DNA of 64,000 bases from Pseudarthrobacter sp. SSS035 (GTDB lineage: Bacteria > Actinomycetota > Actinomycetes > Actinomycetales > Micrococcaceae): assembly GCF_023273875.1 (NCBI RefSeq), contig NZ_CP096882.1, positions 2,480,001 through 2,544,000 of the forward strand. Direction: 5' to 3'. Position numbers and translations under genes: made by a program. Position 1 is the stretch's first letter. Each line of letters begins with the position of its first letter. Of the stretch, positions 1 to 8,447 are shown in pieces. The notes beneath the pieces are model-generated. The model was given only the letters and a program-made list of their open reading frames with translations, was not told where the DNA came from and did no database searches.

Positions 1-816
1 GCAGGCAAGATCGCCGCCCTCGTTGTTGCGGCGTTCATCGCCGTGCTGTGGCTGATTCCGTTCGCCTGGGCCACGGCCACCGCTTTCAAGACCGAGACGG
101 ATGCCGCAGCCCCCAAGGTCAGCTGGATGCCGCCGTCGGGCTTTACCGCTGAAGCGTTCGTCAAGGTGTTCCAGGACGGCAACATCCCGCTCTGGACCTG
201 GAACTCGTTCTACACGTCGGCGGCCATCACGGCGATCACGCTGGTGATCTCGGCGCTGGTGGCCTACGCCCTGTCCCGGATCGACTTCAAGGGCAAGAAG
301 GTGCTGATGACGGTGATCATTGCCTCGATCATCATCCCGCCGCCGGTCCTCATCATCCCGCTCTTTTACCAAATGCTGGCGCTGCACCTGATCGATACCT
401 CGTGGGCCATCATCCTGCCGCAGGTCATCCACCCGGCCATGGTGTTCGTGCTCAAGAAATTCTTCGACCAGATCCCGCGCGAACTTGAGGAAGCCGCCGT
501 GATGGACGGTGCCAGCCGCCTGCGGATCTTCACCCAGATCATCCTGCCGCTGTCCCGGCCCATCCTGGCCGCCGTCGCGATCTTCGTGTTCATCGGCGCC
601 TGGAACAACTTCCTGTGGCCGTTCATCGCCACGAACGACGGCGCGCTCCTCACCCTTCCGGTGGGGCTGCAGACCATCAAGAGCGCGTACGGCATCCAGT
701 ACGCGCAGAACATGGCCTCCGCGCTCCTCGCGGCGCTGCCCCTGATCCTCGTCTTCCTGTTCTTCCAGCGCCAGATCATCAAGGGCGTCGCGACGACGGG
801 ACTCGCCGGAACCTGA
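1..816 (+). CDS. Carbohydrate ABC transporter permease, MalG/AraQ type (5' partial)
   Basis: Inner-membrane permease of a binding-protein-dependent sugar importer. The frame is open to base 1, so the N-terminus lies outside the window. Hydrophobic segments are visible at the start and around residues 55-85, 95-120, 180-200 and 240-260. The cytoplasmic EAA loop that contacts the ATPase reads ELEEAAVMDGASRLRIF, as in MalG-family subunits. The C-terminus ends in a short basic tail. It lies 60 bp upstream of an arabinofuranosidase on the same strand, so arabinose or arabino-oligosaccharide uptake is a reasonable inference. The substrate cannot be read from the permease itself. Confidence 0.93.
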   Translation, partial: AGKIAALVVAAFIAVLWLIPFAWATATAFKTETDAAAPKVSWMPPSGFTAEAFVKVFQDGNIPLWTWNSFYTSAAITAITLVISALVAYALSRIDFKGKKVLMTVIIASIIIPPPVLIIPLFYQMLALHLIDTSWAIILPQVIHPAMVFVLKKFFDQIPRELEEAAVMDGASRLRIFTQIILPLSRPILAAVAIFVFIGAWNNFLWPFIATNDGALLTLPVGLQTIKSAYGIQYAQNMASALLAALPLILVFLFFQRQIIKGVATTGLAGT

Positions 817-876
817 TCCGGCACCTTTCTGACCACTCACCAAAAGACCTGAACAACAACCAAGGAGATACCGCAC

Positions 877-2415
877 ATGTCCCGCGCACGGATCACCCTC
901 GACCGCGACTTCACCATCGGCGAAGTCCCCCGCCGCCTGTTCGGCTCCTTCGTGGAGCACATGGGCCGCTGCGTCTACACCGGCATCTACGAGCCCGGCC
1001 ACCCGGAGGCCGACGAGAACGGCTTCCGCCAGGACGTTCTCAAGCTCGTCAAGGAGCTCGGTGCCACCGTCATCCGGTACCCCGGCGGCAACTTCGTCTC
1101 CGGCTACAACTGGGAAGACGGCATCGGCCCGCGGGAGAACCGTCCCCGCCGGCTGGACGGCGCCTGGCACACCGTGGAAACCAACGCGTTCGGCCTGCAC
1201 GAATTCGTGGACTGGTCCCGCCAGGCCGGCACGGAAATCATGGAAGCCATCAACCTGGGCACCAGGGGAGTGGACGCGGCCCGCGAGATCGTGGAATACG
1301 CCAACCACCCCGGCGGCACCTACTTGTCAGACCTGCGCGCCAAAAACGGCCACAAGGATCCGTTCGACATCAAGCTCTGGTGCCTGGGCAACGAGATGGA
1401 CGGGCCGTGGCAGATCGGCCACAAAACCGCCGAGGAATACGGCCGCCTGGCCCAGGAAGCCGCCAAGGCCATGCGCTTCGTGGACCCGGACATCGAACTC
1501 GTGGCCTGCGGAAGTTCCAGCTCCAACATGCCGACGTTCGGCGACTGGGAGCAGACTGTCCTGACGCACACCTACGACGAGGTGGACTACGTCTCCCTCC
1601 ACGCCTACTACCAGGAGCACGAGGGCGACGTCGGCAGCTTCCTCGCCAGCGCCGTGGACACTGACTACTTCATCGAGTCCGTGATCGCCACCGCCGACGC
1701 CGTGCGTGCCAAGGGCAAACACAAAAAGCACATCAACCTGTCCTTCGACGAGTGGAACGTCTGGTACCAGCGCGGCCTGGATACCGAGGACCAGCCGCAC
1801 AACGTCGCCAAGGCGGGCTGGCGCGAGCACCCCCGGGTCATCGAGGACAAGTACAACGTCACGGACGCCGTGGTGGTGGGAACCCTGCTCAACTCGCTGC
1901 TCCGCCACGGTGACCGCGTCAAGATCGCCAACCAGGCGCAGCTGGTCAACGTCATTGCCCCTATCCTCAGCGAGGAGAACGGGCCGGCGTGGAAGCAGAC
2001 CATCTTCCACCCGTTCGCCCGCATGGCGGAGCTGGCCAAGGGCCAGATCCTGCGCCTGTCCGTGGACTCGGACAAGTACGAGAATGCCCGCTTCGGCGGC
2101 ACCGACCTGGTGGACGTCAGCGCCACGTGGAACGAGGAAACGGGCCGCGTGGCACTGTTCTTCGCGAACCGCGGCCTGGAGGAAGCCGCCGACGTCGAGG
2201 TCGCCCTGCGCGGGTTCGACGCCCGCCGGGTGGTCCGTGCCGAGGTCCTGGAAATTCCCGAAGGCGGGGACCGTTTCACGGCCAATACCCAAACCAGTCA
2301 GAACCAGGTGGGGCTCAAGCCGCTGGAAGGGGCCAAGGCCAGCGGCTCCGAACTGCGGCTAACGCTGCCGGCGCTGTCCTGGGCCGTCATTGAGCTGGAG
2401 GTCGTCAAGAGCTGA
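877..2415 (+). CDS. abfA: Alpha-L-arabinofuranosidase, GH51
   Basis: Intracellular hydrolase removing terminal alpha-L-arabinofuranosyl groups from arabino-oligosaccharides. The 512 residues match the usual GH51 length. The acid/base glutamate is in LGNEMDG (Glu173) and the nucleophile glutamate in SFDEWN (Glu292). The N-terminal RLFGSFVEHMGRCVYTG and YPGGNFVSGYNWEDG motifs are typical of the family. A C-terminal beta-sandwich region follows after about residue 390. There is no signal peptide, so the substrate must be imported, consistent with the ABC permease just upstream. AAGGAG precedes the ATG. A palindromic terminator follows 20 bp after the stop. Confidence 0.96.
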   Translation: MSRARITLDRDFTIGEVPRRLFGSFVEHMGRCVYTGIYEPGHPEADENGFRQDVLKLVKELGATVIRYPGGNFVSGYNWEDGIGPRENRPRRLDGAWHTVETNAFGLHEFVDWSRQAGTEIMEAINLGTRGVDAAREIVEYANHPGGTYLSDLRAKNGHKDPFDIKLWCLGNEMDGPWQIGHKTAEEYGRLAQEAAKAMRFVDPDIELVACGSSSSNMPTFGDWEQTVLTHTYDEVDYVSLHAYYQEHEGDVGSFLASAVDTDYFIESVIATADAVRAKGKHKKHINLSFDEWNVWYQRGLDTEDQPHNVAKAGWREHPRVIEDKYNVTDAVVVGTLLNSLLRHGDRVKIANQAQLVNVIAPILSEENGPAWKQTIFHPFARMAELAKGQILRLSVDSDKYENARFGGTDLVDVSATWNEETGRVALFFANRGLEEAADVEVALRGFDARRVVRAEVLEIPEGGDRFTANTQTSQNQVGLKPLEGAKASGSELRLTLPALSWAVIELEVVKS

Positions 2416-2435
2416 CTCTTGCCGCACCAGTGCTG

Positions 2436-2471
2436 AGCGGACGACGGCGGGACCTCCCGCCGTCGTCCGCT
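2436..2471. repeat. Dispersed 36-bp palindrome, copy 1 (probable bidirectional terminator)
   Basis: AGCGGACGACGGCGGGA, two bases, then its exact reverse complement: a 17-bp perfect stem. It lies between the convergent ends of the arabinofuranosidase and the LysR gene. Seven further copies occur in this window. Confidence 0.85.
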
Positions 2472-2496
2472 CTGTCAGTTTCCGGCATGCGGTGGC

Positions 2497-3420
2497 TCAG
2501 GATGTCGACCGTGTGTCGAACGCCGCAGCCGATTCCCGCAGCAGGCGTGCGACGGTGTCCACCGGCGTGCTGGGTGACCGCCGCCGGTCGAACCGTCGCA
2601 GAACGATGCGACGGGTTCCGAGTCCGGGGACGTCCAGGACGTCCACGCCGTCGTGGGCGATGCCGCTCAATGCCAGGGTGGGCACGATCGCAATTCCTTC
2701 GCCGGCGGCGACGAGTGCGAGTGCGGTCAGCGTTTCCTGGTACTGGTGCGCACTCTCCATCTGCGCGCCCGTTGACTGGCGGAGCCGGCCGAGCACCGCA
2801 GCGTTCGCGGCTGTTGGGTCGACGCCGAGCCACGGAAGGGGCAGCCGGGCCAGGTCGATGTTCTCGGTGGTGAGCAGGGCACCCGAGGGGACCACCAGCT
2901 TCCACGGCTCGTCCAGCAAGGGCTCCTCGGTCATTCCGGCGGAGAGCGAACGCTGCTCGGCCGTGGTCGAATCGAGCTCGACCACCACGGCGTCGAGCTG
3001 GCGCTGGCGGAGCAGCCGCATCAGGTCCGGAAGGTCGTCCTCGACGATCCGGATCTGCAATTGCGGGTACTGCGTGCGCCACTCGGGCAGGCGCGGGATC
3101 ACCACCGTCCGGACAAAGCTGGTGAATCCGCCCACGCGCACAACACCAGCCACCGTGGCCCCGCCTTCGATCCGGGCGCGGGCAACGCTGAGAGCACGTT
3201 CAATCTCCTCGCCGGCTTCCGCTACTGCCAGGCCGGCGGGTGTCAAAACTGAGCCTTTGGGTGTGCGCACCACCAAAGCATGCCCGGTTTCGTCTTCCAA
3301 TTTGGTGAGCTGCTGTGAGACGGCCGAGGGGCTAATTCCCAGTTCGTCAGCCGCAGCCAGCACCCCGCCTGTGCGGGCAACAGCAAGAAGCACGCGCAGC
3401 CTGCGCGGATCGATGTCCAT
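2497..3420 (-). CDS. LysR-family transcriptional regulator
   Basis: DNA-binding regulator of 307 residues, the normal LysR length. An N-terminal winged helix-turn-helix occupies about residues 4-62 (LLAVARTGGVLAAADELGIS, then SAVSQQLTKLE). A periplasmic-binding-protein-like effector domain spans about 90-295. It is transcribed divergently from the small membrane-protein gene starting at 3528, with a 107-bp shared intergenic region. By LysR convention that gene is its likely target. Its effector cannot be inferred. The start is the first methionine before a standard HTH beginning. Confidence 0.93.
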   Translation of the reverse strand: MDIDPRRLRVLLAVARTGGVLAAADELGISPSAVSQQLTKLEDETGHALVVRTPKGSVLTPAGLAVAEAGEEIERALSVARARIEGGATVAGVVRVGGFTSFVRTVVIPRLPEWRTQYPQLQIRIVEDDLPDLMRLLRQRQLDAVVVELDSTTAEQRSLSAGMTEEPLLDEPWKLVVPSGALLTTENIDLARLPLPWLGVDPTAANAAVLGRLRQSTGAQMESAHQYQETLTALALVAAGEGIAIVPTLALSGIAHDGVDVLDVPGLGTRRIVLRRFDRRRSPSTPVDTVARLLRESAAAFDTRSTS

Positions 3421-3456
3421 GTTAAGTAGTTCTAAACCATGTCTTCAGTGGAATGC

Positions 3457-3498
3457 AATTGCTCTAAAGGGGTGCCTTATTCATAATTGCTCTTAAAG
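3457..3498. promoter_or_regulatory. Direct repeats in the LysR/membrane-protein divergent promoter
   Basis: AATTGCTCTAAAG (3457-3469) and AATTGCTCTTAAAG (3485-3498) repeat 28 bp apart, close to the LysR gene start and just before the 3528 start. The first also lies in a GCAATTGC palindrome. These are candidate LysR binding or activation sites; this is sequence pattern only. Confidence 0.4.
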
Positions 3499-3527
3499 CA
3501 GCTGGGCATCACCTCTGAAAGGACATC

Positions 3528-3968
3528 ATGGAACTGCTGTGGGAAATTGCAGGTTGGTCAGGGGCAGTTCTGATCCTGTCGGCGTACCTGTCTGTCTCCA
3601 TGGGTTGGTTGAAGGCCGGCAAGCGCTTCCAAGTGGCCAACCTCATCGGTGCATGTGCCTTCATCATCAATGGTGCGGTCCACGAAGCGTGGCCCTCAGT
3701 GGTCACCAACGTTGCCTGGTGCCTTATTTCCGCCATCGCGATTCTTCGCATGCGGTCCACGCAAGAGTCGCCGGTGGCCGCAGTTGAGGCGACGCAGGTG
3801 CAATTTCCCGGCGTCCCTGACACAACCGGCCAAATCGCTGTTGTCGAGGCAATTACTTTTGCCGTTCATGGCGACGTCGCCGCGCGGGCGGGTGAGTGCC
3901 AGGCGATCCTGCGCGACGGGCGGGCAGCGGATTCAGCGATCCACAGTAGCGCCGCGGTGAAGTGCTAA
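3528..3968 (+). CDS. Small membrane protein, CBU_0592-like
   Basis: A 146-residue protein with about three transmembrane segments (roughly residues 7-25, 34-54 and 58-75) and a polar C-terminal tail of about 65 residues. The pattern GWLKAGKRFQ, then LIGACAFIINGAVHEAWPSV and NVAW, is that of the CBU_0592/YgjV-like membrane-protein group, whose function is unknown. AAAGGA precedes the ATG. It is divergent from the LysR gene and is probably its target. The tail is longer and less conserved-looking than the membrane part, so a frame change near the end cannot be excluded. Confidence 0.75.
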   Translation: MELLWEIAGWSGAVLILSAYLSVSMGWLKAGKRFQVANLIGACAFIINGAVHEAWPSVVTNVAWCLISAIAILRMRSTQESPVAAVEATQVQFPGVPDTTGQIAVVEAITFAVHGDVAARAGECQAILRDGRAADSAIHSSAAVKC

Positions 3969-4000
3969 CGGCAGAGAGTCACTAGCTGTTCGGCACTGAC

Positions 4001-5143
4001 TCAGGGGAGCGCGTACACACGGCGGGCGTTGTCGTGCGCGACGAGTTGCACGATCTTGCGGGCGTCCGCCTCGGAACAGTCGTCGTCGTCGATCCATCCG
4101 CCCACTACCTTGGTGATTGCGGTCCGCCACAGTCTCGCGCCGAGGTAGTGAAGTTCGGCCGGGCCCAACGCGTCGGAGGAATACAGGATTTTCGTGAAGG
4201 GAGCCAGTTCGAACGAGCGGGCCACCAGATCCCGGCTCCGTGACCCGGTGAAGTTCACGGCAAGGCCCACATCGATGTAGACGTTTTCAAAGGCGTGGGC
4301 CAAATAGCCGGCCTCGCGCTCGAATGGGTAGCAGTGCAGCAGCATGATGGGTGTGTCCCGGACTTCGGGGGACCGCAGAAAATCCAAGAGGTACAGGGGA
4401 TTGGTTTTGTGGAGGTCCAGATCGCGGTCACCGAATCCAACATGGAATTGCAGCGGAAGCTTCATCGACACCGCCGTATGGATCCCGTGGGCAATGAGCG
4501 TCACATCGGTGAGCTTCGGGTTGGTGCCGGCGCGCGCGTTGTCCTGCCAGCGGCGGGCTGCTTCAACCACCGCAGCCGGTGCAGGCCGGCCGAGATTCCG
4601 GTCGAATCCTGCGCGGTAGGCCAGAACTGTTTTGACGCCCACGGCGCTGCGGGTGAGGTCCTGGAGCCGCTGACCGAACTCGTCGACGTAATCTGCCGGG
4701 TTGGCGATCTCCCGGATCACCGTTTCGGCGACCCGTTCCAGCCGAACGATCTCGTGGGTCCGCCCACCGGAGACGTCGGCCATGCCCGCCTTGCCGAGGT
4801 AGCCAGCGGCATCCAATCCTGTATCGATCAGCCAGTCGCTCACGCCAGCAGCGCGGGTCATGCGGCGGCACACCTCAAGTTCTGAAAGTTCGGAGCGCCG
4901 GCTCCAGTAGTCCGCCGGTGAGGCGTGCCGCGGCAAATCAAGAATGCCGCTGCACCAGCGCCGGATGGCGAGCCCGATTTGGGTGTTGTAGGTGTCCTCG
5001 GGCTTGGCCAGTGGTTCGGTGTTTCCCTCGTTCAGCGAGTTCTGAAAGCGTGCCTCATCACCGTCAGCGTGAAACGCGCCATGCACGTGGTGATCAATAA
5101 GCCGGACTTGGTCGACGAAGTCCGGGAAAGAACCGCCCGCCAT
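4001..5143 (-). CDS. Amidohydrolase, FluG/NodGS N-domain type
   Basis: TIM-barrel metal-dependent hydrolase of 380 residues. The N-terminal metal motif is IDHHVHG (about residues 16-22). Further ligand candidates are QFHVGFGD, MLLHCYPFE and the late aspartate in YSSDALG. Its ATG overlaps the stop of the upstream glutamine synthetase-like gene by one base (TAATG), so the two are translationally coupled. In fungi and plants the same two domains occur fused, as FluG and NodGS, with the amidohydrolase first. Here they are separate and in the opposite order. The substrate is unknown; a glutamyl-amide type compound is plausible. Confidence 0.85.
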   Translation of the reverse strand: MAGGSFPDFVDQVRLIDHHVHGAFHADGDEARFQNSLNEGNTEPLAKPEDTYNTQIGLAIRRWCSGILDLPRHASPADYWSRRSELSELEVCRRMTRAAGVSDWLIDTGLDAAGYLGKAGMADVSGGRTHEIVRLERVAETVIREIANPADYVDEFGQRLQDLTRSAVGVKTVLAYRAGFDRNLGRPAPAAVVEAARRWQDNARAGTNPKLTDVTLIAHGIHTAVSMKLPLQFHVGFGDRDLDLHKTNPLYLLDFLRSPEVRDTPIMLLHCYPFEREAGYLAHAFENVYIDVGLAVNFTGSRSRDLVARSFELAPFTKILYSSDALGPAELHYLGARLWRTAITKVVGGWIDDDDCSEADARKIVQLVAHDNARRVYALP

Positions 5144-6507
5144 TAGATCGACCAGGAGAGTCGAAAGCGTTCAGCAAGCTCGTCCGGCGAGAGGTCCGCC
5201 GAGACTCGCTGTTCGTAGCGCCGGACGGCCACCGTGGCGTCGACGATGGCGTCTCCGAGAAGCCCGCGTGCCAGGCGTGACTTGTCCAGCGTGTCGATGA
5301 TGGCGGTGGGGGAGCCTGAGAGCAGCCGGACGTTGGCCCGCTGCCGCTCGTCTTCCGAAAGCCGTCCGGGGTCACCCGGGATCTCTGCCGGAAGCCTGCG
5401 CCCGGTACGCATGCCGTCCAGGGCGAGCCCGAGGATGGATGCGGAGGCCAGATACACGTTGGCCGAGGGGTCGACGATTTTCACCTCGACGTTGGCTCCA
5501 TGCGGATTGCTGTTGCCCGCGTTCAGAAAACGCACTGAGGCCTCCCGGTTTTCCAGGCCCCAGCATAAGTAGGCACCCGACCACGTGCCGGGTGTCAACC
5601 GGCTTCCGGACAAAATTGATCCCGTGAGGAAACTCTGGATATCGGGGAGTCCTGCGATGATTCCGCCAATGGCCGCGCCTCCCTCGGGGCAGATGCCGTG
5701 CGGTCCGCTGCCGCCGGAGAACAGCGGCAGGCCGTTCTTGTGGAGCGAAAAGTGCTGGTGGGCGCCGTTTCCGACGGTGCCGGGAAAGGGCAGCGGGGAG
5801 AACGAGGCCTGCATGCCGTGGGCCCGGGCGACGATGCCAACGATGACCTTGGCAACGACCACGGTGTCCGCTGCCTGAACCGGCGAAGCAGGGGGAAGCG
5901 AAAACTCGAACTGGTTCCGGCCGTACTCGGCGTGGATCTGCTCCATCGGAATGCCGGCATGGTTCAGCGCCGACAGCAGATCATCGAGGAATTCCGACCG
6001 GTCCAGGAGGCCGGTTGCCCCGTACGGAACCCAGGGGGTGGTTTCCAGCGCTGAACCGTCCGGGGCGACGAGGAAGAATTCAAGTTCGTGGCCCACGAGT
6101 GCCTGGTATCCGGCCTCGTCGAGGCTGCCGTCGACATCGGCCAGGAGGCCGCGGGCACAGGCCGGAGACGCGGCCCCGTCCTGTTCGAAAAGGCTGCCCG
6201 GTGCCCATGCACGGCCGCCCTGGAGGACACGGAGTCCCGCGATATCGATCTTGAGGCGCATATCGCCAACGGGGGTGATGCTGTCCGTGAACGCTATCCC
6301 GCCGTCGATGGTGAAGACATGCCAGACGGGGGCAGCGCCCATCCCGGACTGGTGGAAGGCCTTGAGCCGGGCCAACGGAACGCTCTTGGCAAGCGTGATG
6401 CCCGAAGCGTTCACCACCGTGCCGATCACGGTGCGGACGCCGGCCGCTTCGAGCTCGCGCTGGGCCTTGGCAACAGCGGATTCGTCGGCTGATGCGATTT
6501 CAGTCAT
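5143..6507 (-). CDS. Glutamine synthetase-like enzyme (class I fold, probable gamma-glutamyl ligase)
   Basis: A 454-residue GS-family ligase. Start chosen at the ATG giving MTEIASADESAV; the open frame extends upstream but reads as non-coding. A beta-grasp domain covers about residues 20-110. Catalytic-domain signatures are HELEFFLV, NQFEFSLP, NGAHQHFSLHKNG and VEVKIVDPSANVYLA. In the last, lysine replaces the arginine usual in housekeeping GlnA. The divergence from GlnA and the coupled amidohydrolase suggest a catabolic or specialised gamma-glutamylation role (FluG/NodGS or PuuA-like) rather than ammonia assimilation. It lies 70 bp downstream of a small zinc-ribbon gene on the same strand. 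Confidence 0.88.
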   Translation of the reverse strand: MTEIASADESAVAKAQRELEAAGVRTVIGTVVNASGITLAKSVPLARLKAFHQSGMGAAPVWHVFTIDGGIAFTDSITPVGDMRLKIDIAGLRVLQGGRAWAPGSLFEQDGAASPACARGLLADVDGSLDEAGYQALVGHELEFFLVAPDGSALETTPWVPYGATGLLDRSEFLDDLLSALNHAGIPMEQIHAEYGRNQFEFSLPPASPVQAADTVVVAKVIVGIVARAHGMQASFSPLPFPGTVGNGAHQHFSLHKNGLPLFSGGSGPHGICPEGGAAIGGIIAGLPDIQSFLTGSILSGSRLTPGTWSGAYLCWGLENREASVRFLNAGNSNPHGANVEVKIVDPSANVYLASASILGLALDGMRTGRRLPAEIPGDPGRLSEDERQRANVRLLSGSPTAIIDTLDKSRLARGLLGDAIVDATVAVRRYEQRVSADLSPDELAERFRLSWSI

Positions 6508-6577
6508 GCGCCTATCATGCGGCCCCTCCCCGTCCAATGAAAGGTTCGGAAGGTCTGCCGCTCCGCCAGGTTCTGGC

Positions 6578-6901
6578 CTAGGTACTGAGGTTCCAGTGGA
6601 CCCGGATGGCCTCGGCCATTGGGTCAGTGGCGACGTCGACGCGGAAAGCAACGGGCGCTGTCCCCGTCTCCTCGATGACCGAGTCACGGTACACGCGGCC
6701 GCATGACGGACACAGCGTGTAGAGCTCCCCATCCGCCGGCCATTCGGCCAGTTCCGCAGGGACCGGGCTGCTCTCTCCGATGAAGACCGGGACGCCTTCT
6801 GAGTTCGCCTGAATCAACCCGTCCTTGCTGACGGTGTTGCCGCACACGCAGGTGATGGTGGTGACATCATGACCGATAACATCGGCGGTTTCAGTGTCCA
6901 T
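6578..6901 (-). CDS. Small zinc-ribbon-like hypothetical protein
   Basis: A 107-residue acidic cytoplasmic protein. Two cysteine pairs, CVCGN near residue 19 and LCPSCGRVY near residue 65, are spaced like a zinc ribbon. The rest is not recognisable. It precedes the glutamine synthetase-like gene on the same strand by 70 bp and may share its transcript. GGAGG lies just upstream of the ATG (complement of the CCTCC at 6907). No function is assigned. Confidence 0.7.
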   Translation of the reverse strand: MDTETADVIGHDVTTITCVCGNTVSKDGLIQANSEGVPVFIGESSPVPAELAEWPADGELYTLCPSCGRVYRDSVIEETGTAPVAFRVDVATDPMAEAIRVHWNLST

Positions 6902-6979
6902 GATGACCTCCCGGTAATGGAAGAGACGTGATGCTAACAGCTTATGCCTGCTGATCCGTGCGGTCGCCCTGGAATTGGA

Positions 6980-7008
6980 GCGCCATCCTCGCGTCCGACG
7001 GCGGCTGG
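6980..7008 (+). repeat. 29-bp duplicate of the SDR-gene remnant at 15681-15709
   Basis: Bases 6980-7008 are identical to 15681-15709. Both encode AILASDGGW, a typical short-chain dehydrogenase C-terminal motif. At this site the reading frame continues into unrelated sequence with no gene around it, so it is probably a gene-end fragment stranded between two operons. The 200-bp gap 6902-7101 holds nothing else I recognise. Confidence 0.6.
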
Positions 7009-7101
7009 TGCTTCGATCCCCACCAGCGTGGTCCGTGGGACGATTAGGTCCAGCGGACCGACTGTGGGCTGGCTCGTGACGATAAATGGCCTGGGGGCCT
7101 C

Positions 7102-8277
7102 ATGACTGTTAATTCGAAGTGGAGTGCGCCGGGCGGGCTGGGCCGCCCCGACGTGGACGCCGCGAAGATTTCCGGACAGCTGGGCAACTCCGGGGCCGCC
7201 ATGACGGTGCTGGTTGTCGACGACGACGAAGGGTCCCTGCTCGTGGCGAAAGCCGCCGTCGAGAAATCCGGTCATAAATGCATTGTGGCCGCTGACGGCG
7301 ACACGGCGTGGCAGCTTTACCTGGAGCGGCGTCCCCAGGTGGTGGTCAGCGACCTGATGATGCCCGGGCTCGACGGGTTTGACCTGTGCCGGGCGATCCG
7401 GGCCGCCGAGACAAGCTCCTATACGTACGTTGTACTGCTGACCTCGCACGGCGCCCAAGAGGACGTGCTGGAAGGCATGCGGGCCGGGGCGGACGACTAC
7501 GTGACCAAGCCGTTGGACCCCTTCGTCCTGCACACCCGCCTGCTGGCTGCCCGGCGGGTCACCGCACTCCACGGTGCCCTGGCCGACGCCCTGGATGAAG
7601 CCAAGGACAGCAATGAACGGCTTGCTGAATTCACCGGCCGGGTCAGCCACGACCTCCGCAATCCCCTGACCTCCATCCTGGGCTACGTCGAGCTGGGTGC
7701 CACGGACGCAGAATCGGGCCAGACAGGGGAGGCCACAGAGTACCTGGAAATCGTGGGCAGCAGTGCGCGGAGGATGCTGTCCATGGTGGAGGAGCTGCTT
7801 GCGTTCGCGTCCATCGGCGGTTCGCTGTCCAGGTCACGGCTGTCGCTGGCTGCCCTGGTGAAGGAAGTCGCCGCTGACCTCAGCCTGGGCCTGCGGGAAG
7901 CCGGAGCGGTGGTGCAGTGTGAGGACTTTGATTTCGACGCTGACGAAAGCCAGATGCGGGTAGCGCTGCAGAACCTGATCCAGAACGCGGTGGCCTACCG
8001 CCGTCCGGACGTTCCCCCGGTCATCAGCGTCACCGGGCAGGAAGCCGGAGCCGGCGTCGTGGTGCGGGTGGAGGACAACGGCAAGGGAATCGGCGCGGGG
8101 GACCGGCGCCGGGTGGTTGAACCGCTGGTCCGCCTGCGCCGGGAAGGCGATCCTGCCGGCACGGGGCTGGGCCTGGCCACATGTGCCAGGATCGCAACCG
8201 CCCACGGGGGACGGCTGGAGATCTCGCCCAGCCCCAGCGGCGGGACCACCGTCAGCGTTTACCTGGGGGCGCCGTAA
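7102..8277 (+). CDS. Response regulator-histidine kinase hybrid (REC-HisKA-HATPase)
   Basis: A 391-residue cytoplasmic signalling protein with the receiver first. REC spans about residues 34-150, with the acidic pocket VVDDDE, phosphoacceptor Asp84 in SDLMMPG and the conserved lysine in VTKPLD. HisKA follows, with His183 in RVSHDLRNPLTS. The ATPase domain has LIQNAVAYR (N box), EDNGKGIG and GTGLGLA. There is no membrane segment, sensor domain or adjacent output regulator, so it is an orphan that is probably controlled by phosphorylation of its own receiver. An alternative start at 7201 would begin at MTVLVVDDDE and still give both domains. Confidence 0.92.
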   Translation: MTVNSKWSAPGGLGRPDVDAAKISGQLGNSGAAMTVLVVDDDEGSLLVAKAAVEKSGHKCIVAADGDTAWQLYLERRPQVVVSDLMMPGLDGFDLCRAIRAAETSSYTYVVLLTSHGAQEDVLEGMRAGADDYVTKPLDPFVLHTRLLAARRVTALHGALADALDEAKDSNERLAEFTGRVSHDLRNPLTSILGYVELGATDAESGQTGEATEYLEIVGSSARRMLSMVEELLAFASIGGSLSRSRLSLAALVKEVAADLSLGLREAGAVVQCEDFDFDADESQMRVALQNLIQNAVAYRRPDVPPVISVTGQEAGAGVVVRVEDNGKGIGAGDRRRVVEPLVRLRREGDPAGTGLGLATCARIATAHGGRLEISPSPSGGTTVSVYLGAP

Positions 8278-8315
8278 CGCAGGCTGGCCGTGATGGCACG
8301 GCACGGGCATTGGTC

Positions 8316-8346
8316 CCTCCCAGTTCACCGTCCGGCAACCGGGAGG
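8316..8346 (+). terminator. Hairpin after the hybrid kinase gene
   Basis: CCTCCCAGTT and AACCGGGAGG form a 10-bp stem with one mismatch around an 11-base loop, 38 bp after the kinase stop. It is a possible terminator. The rest of 8278-8447 carries no gene. Confidence 0.4.
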
Positions 8347-8447
8347 TCCTTCGCCGTTTTTCCGCGACCGGCAGTCTTTTCACGCCCTCTTTTGCCCGGC
8401 CCCCAACCGGCCGGGCGGAGAATCCCCTGTATGCGTAGGAGTACTCC

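Noticed and set aside
2390..3496. Long open frame on the plus strand over the LysR gene
   Set aside because: Arginine/serine-rich shadow of the clear minus-strand LysR gene; high-GC third positions keep antisense frames open.
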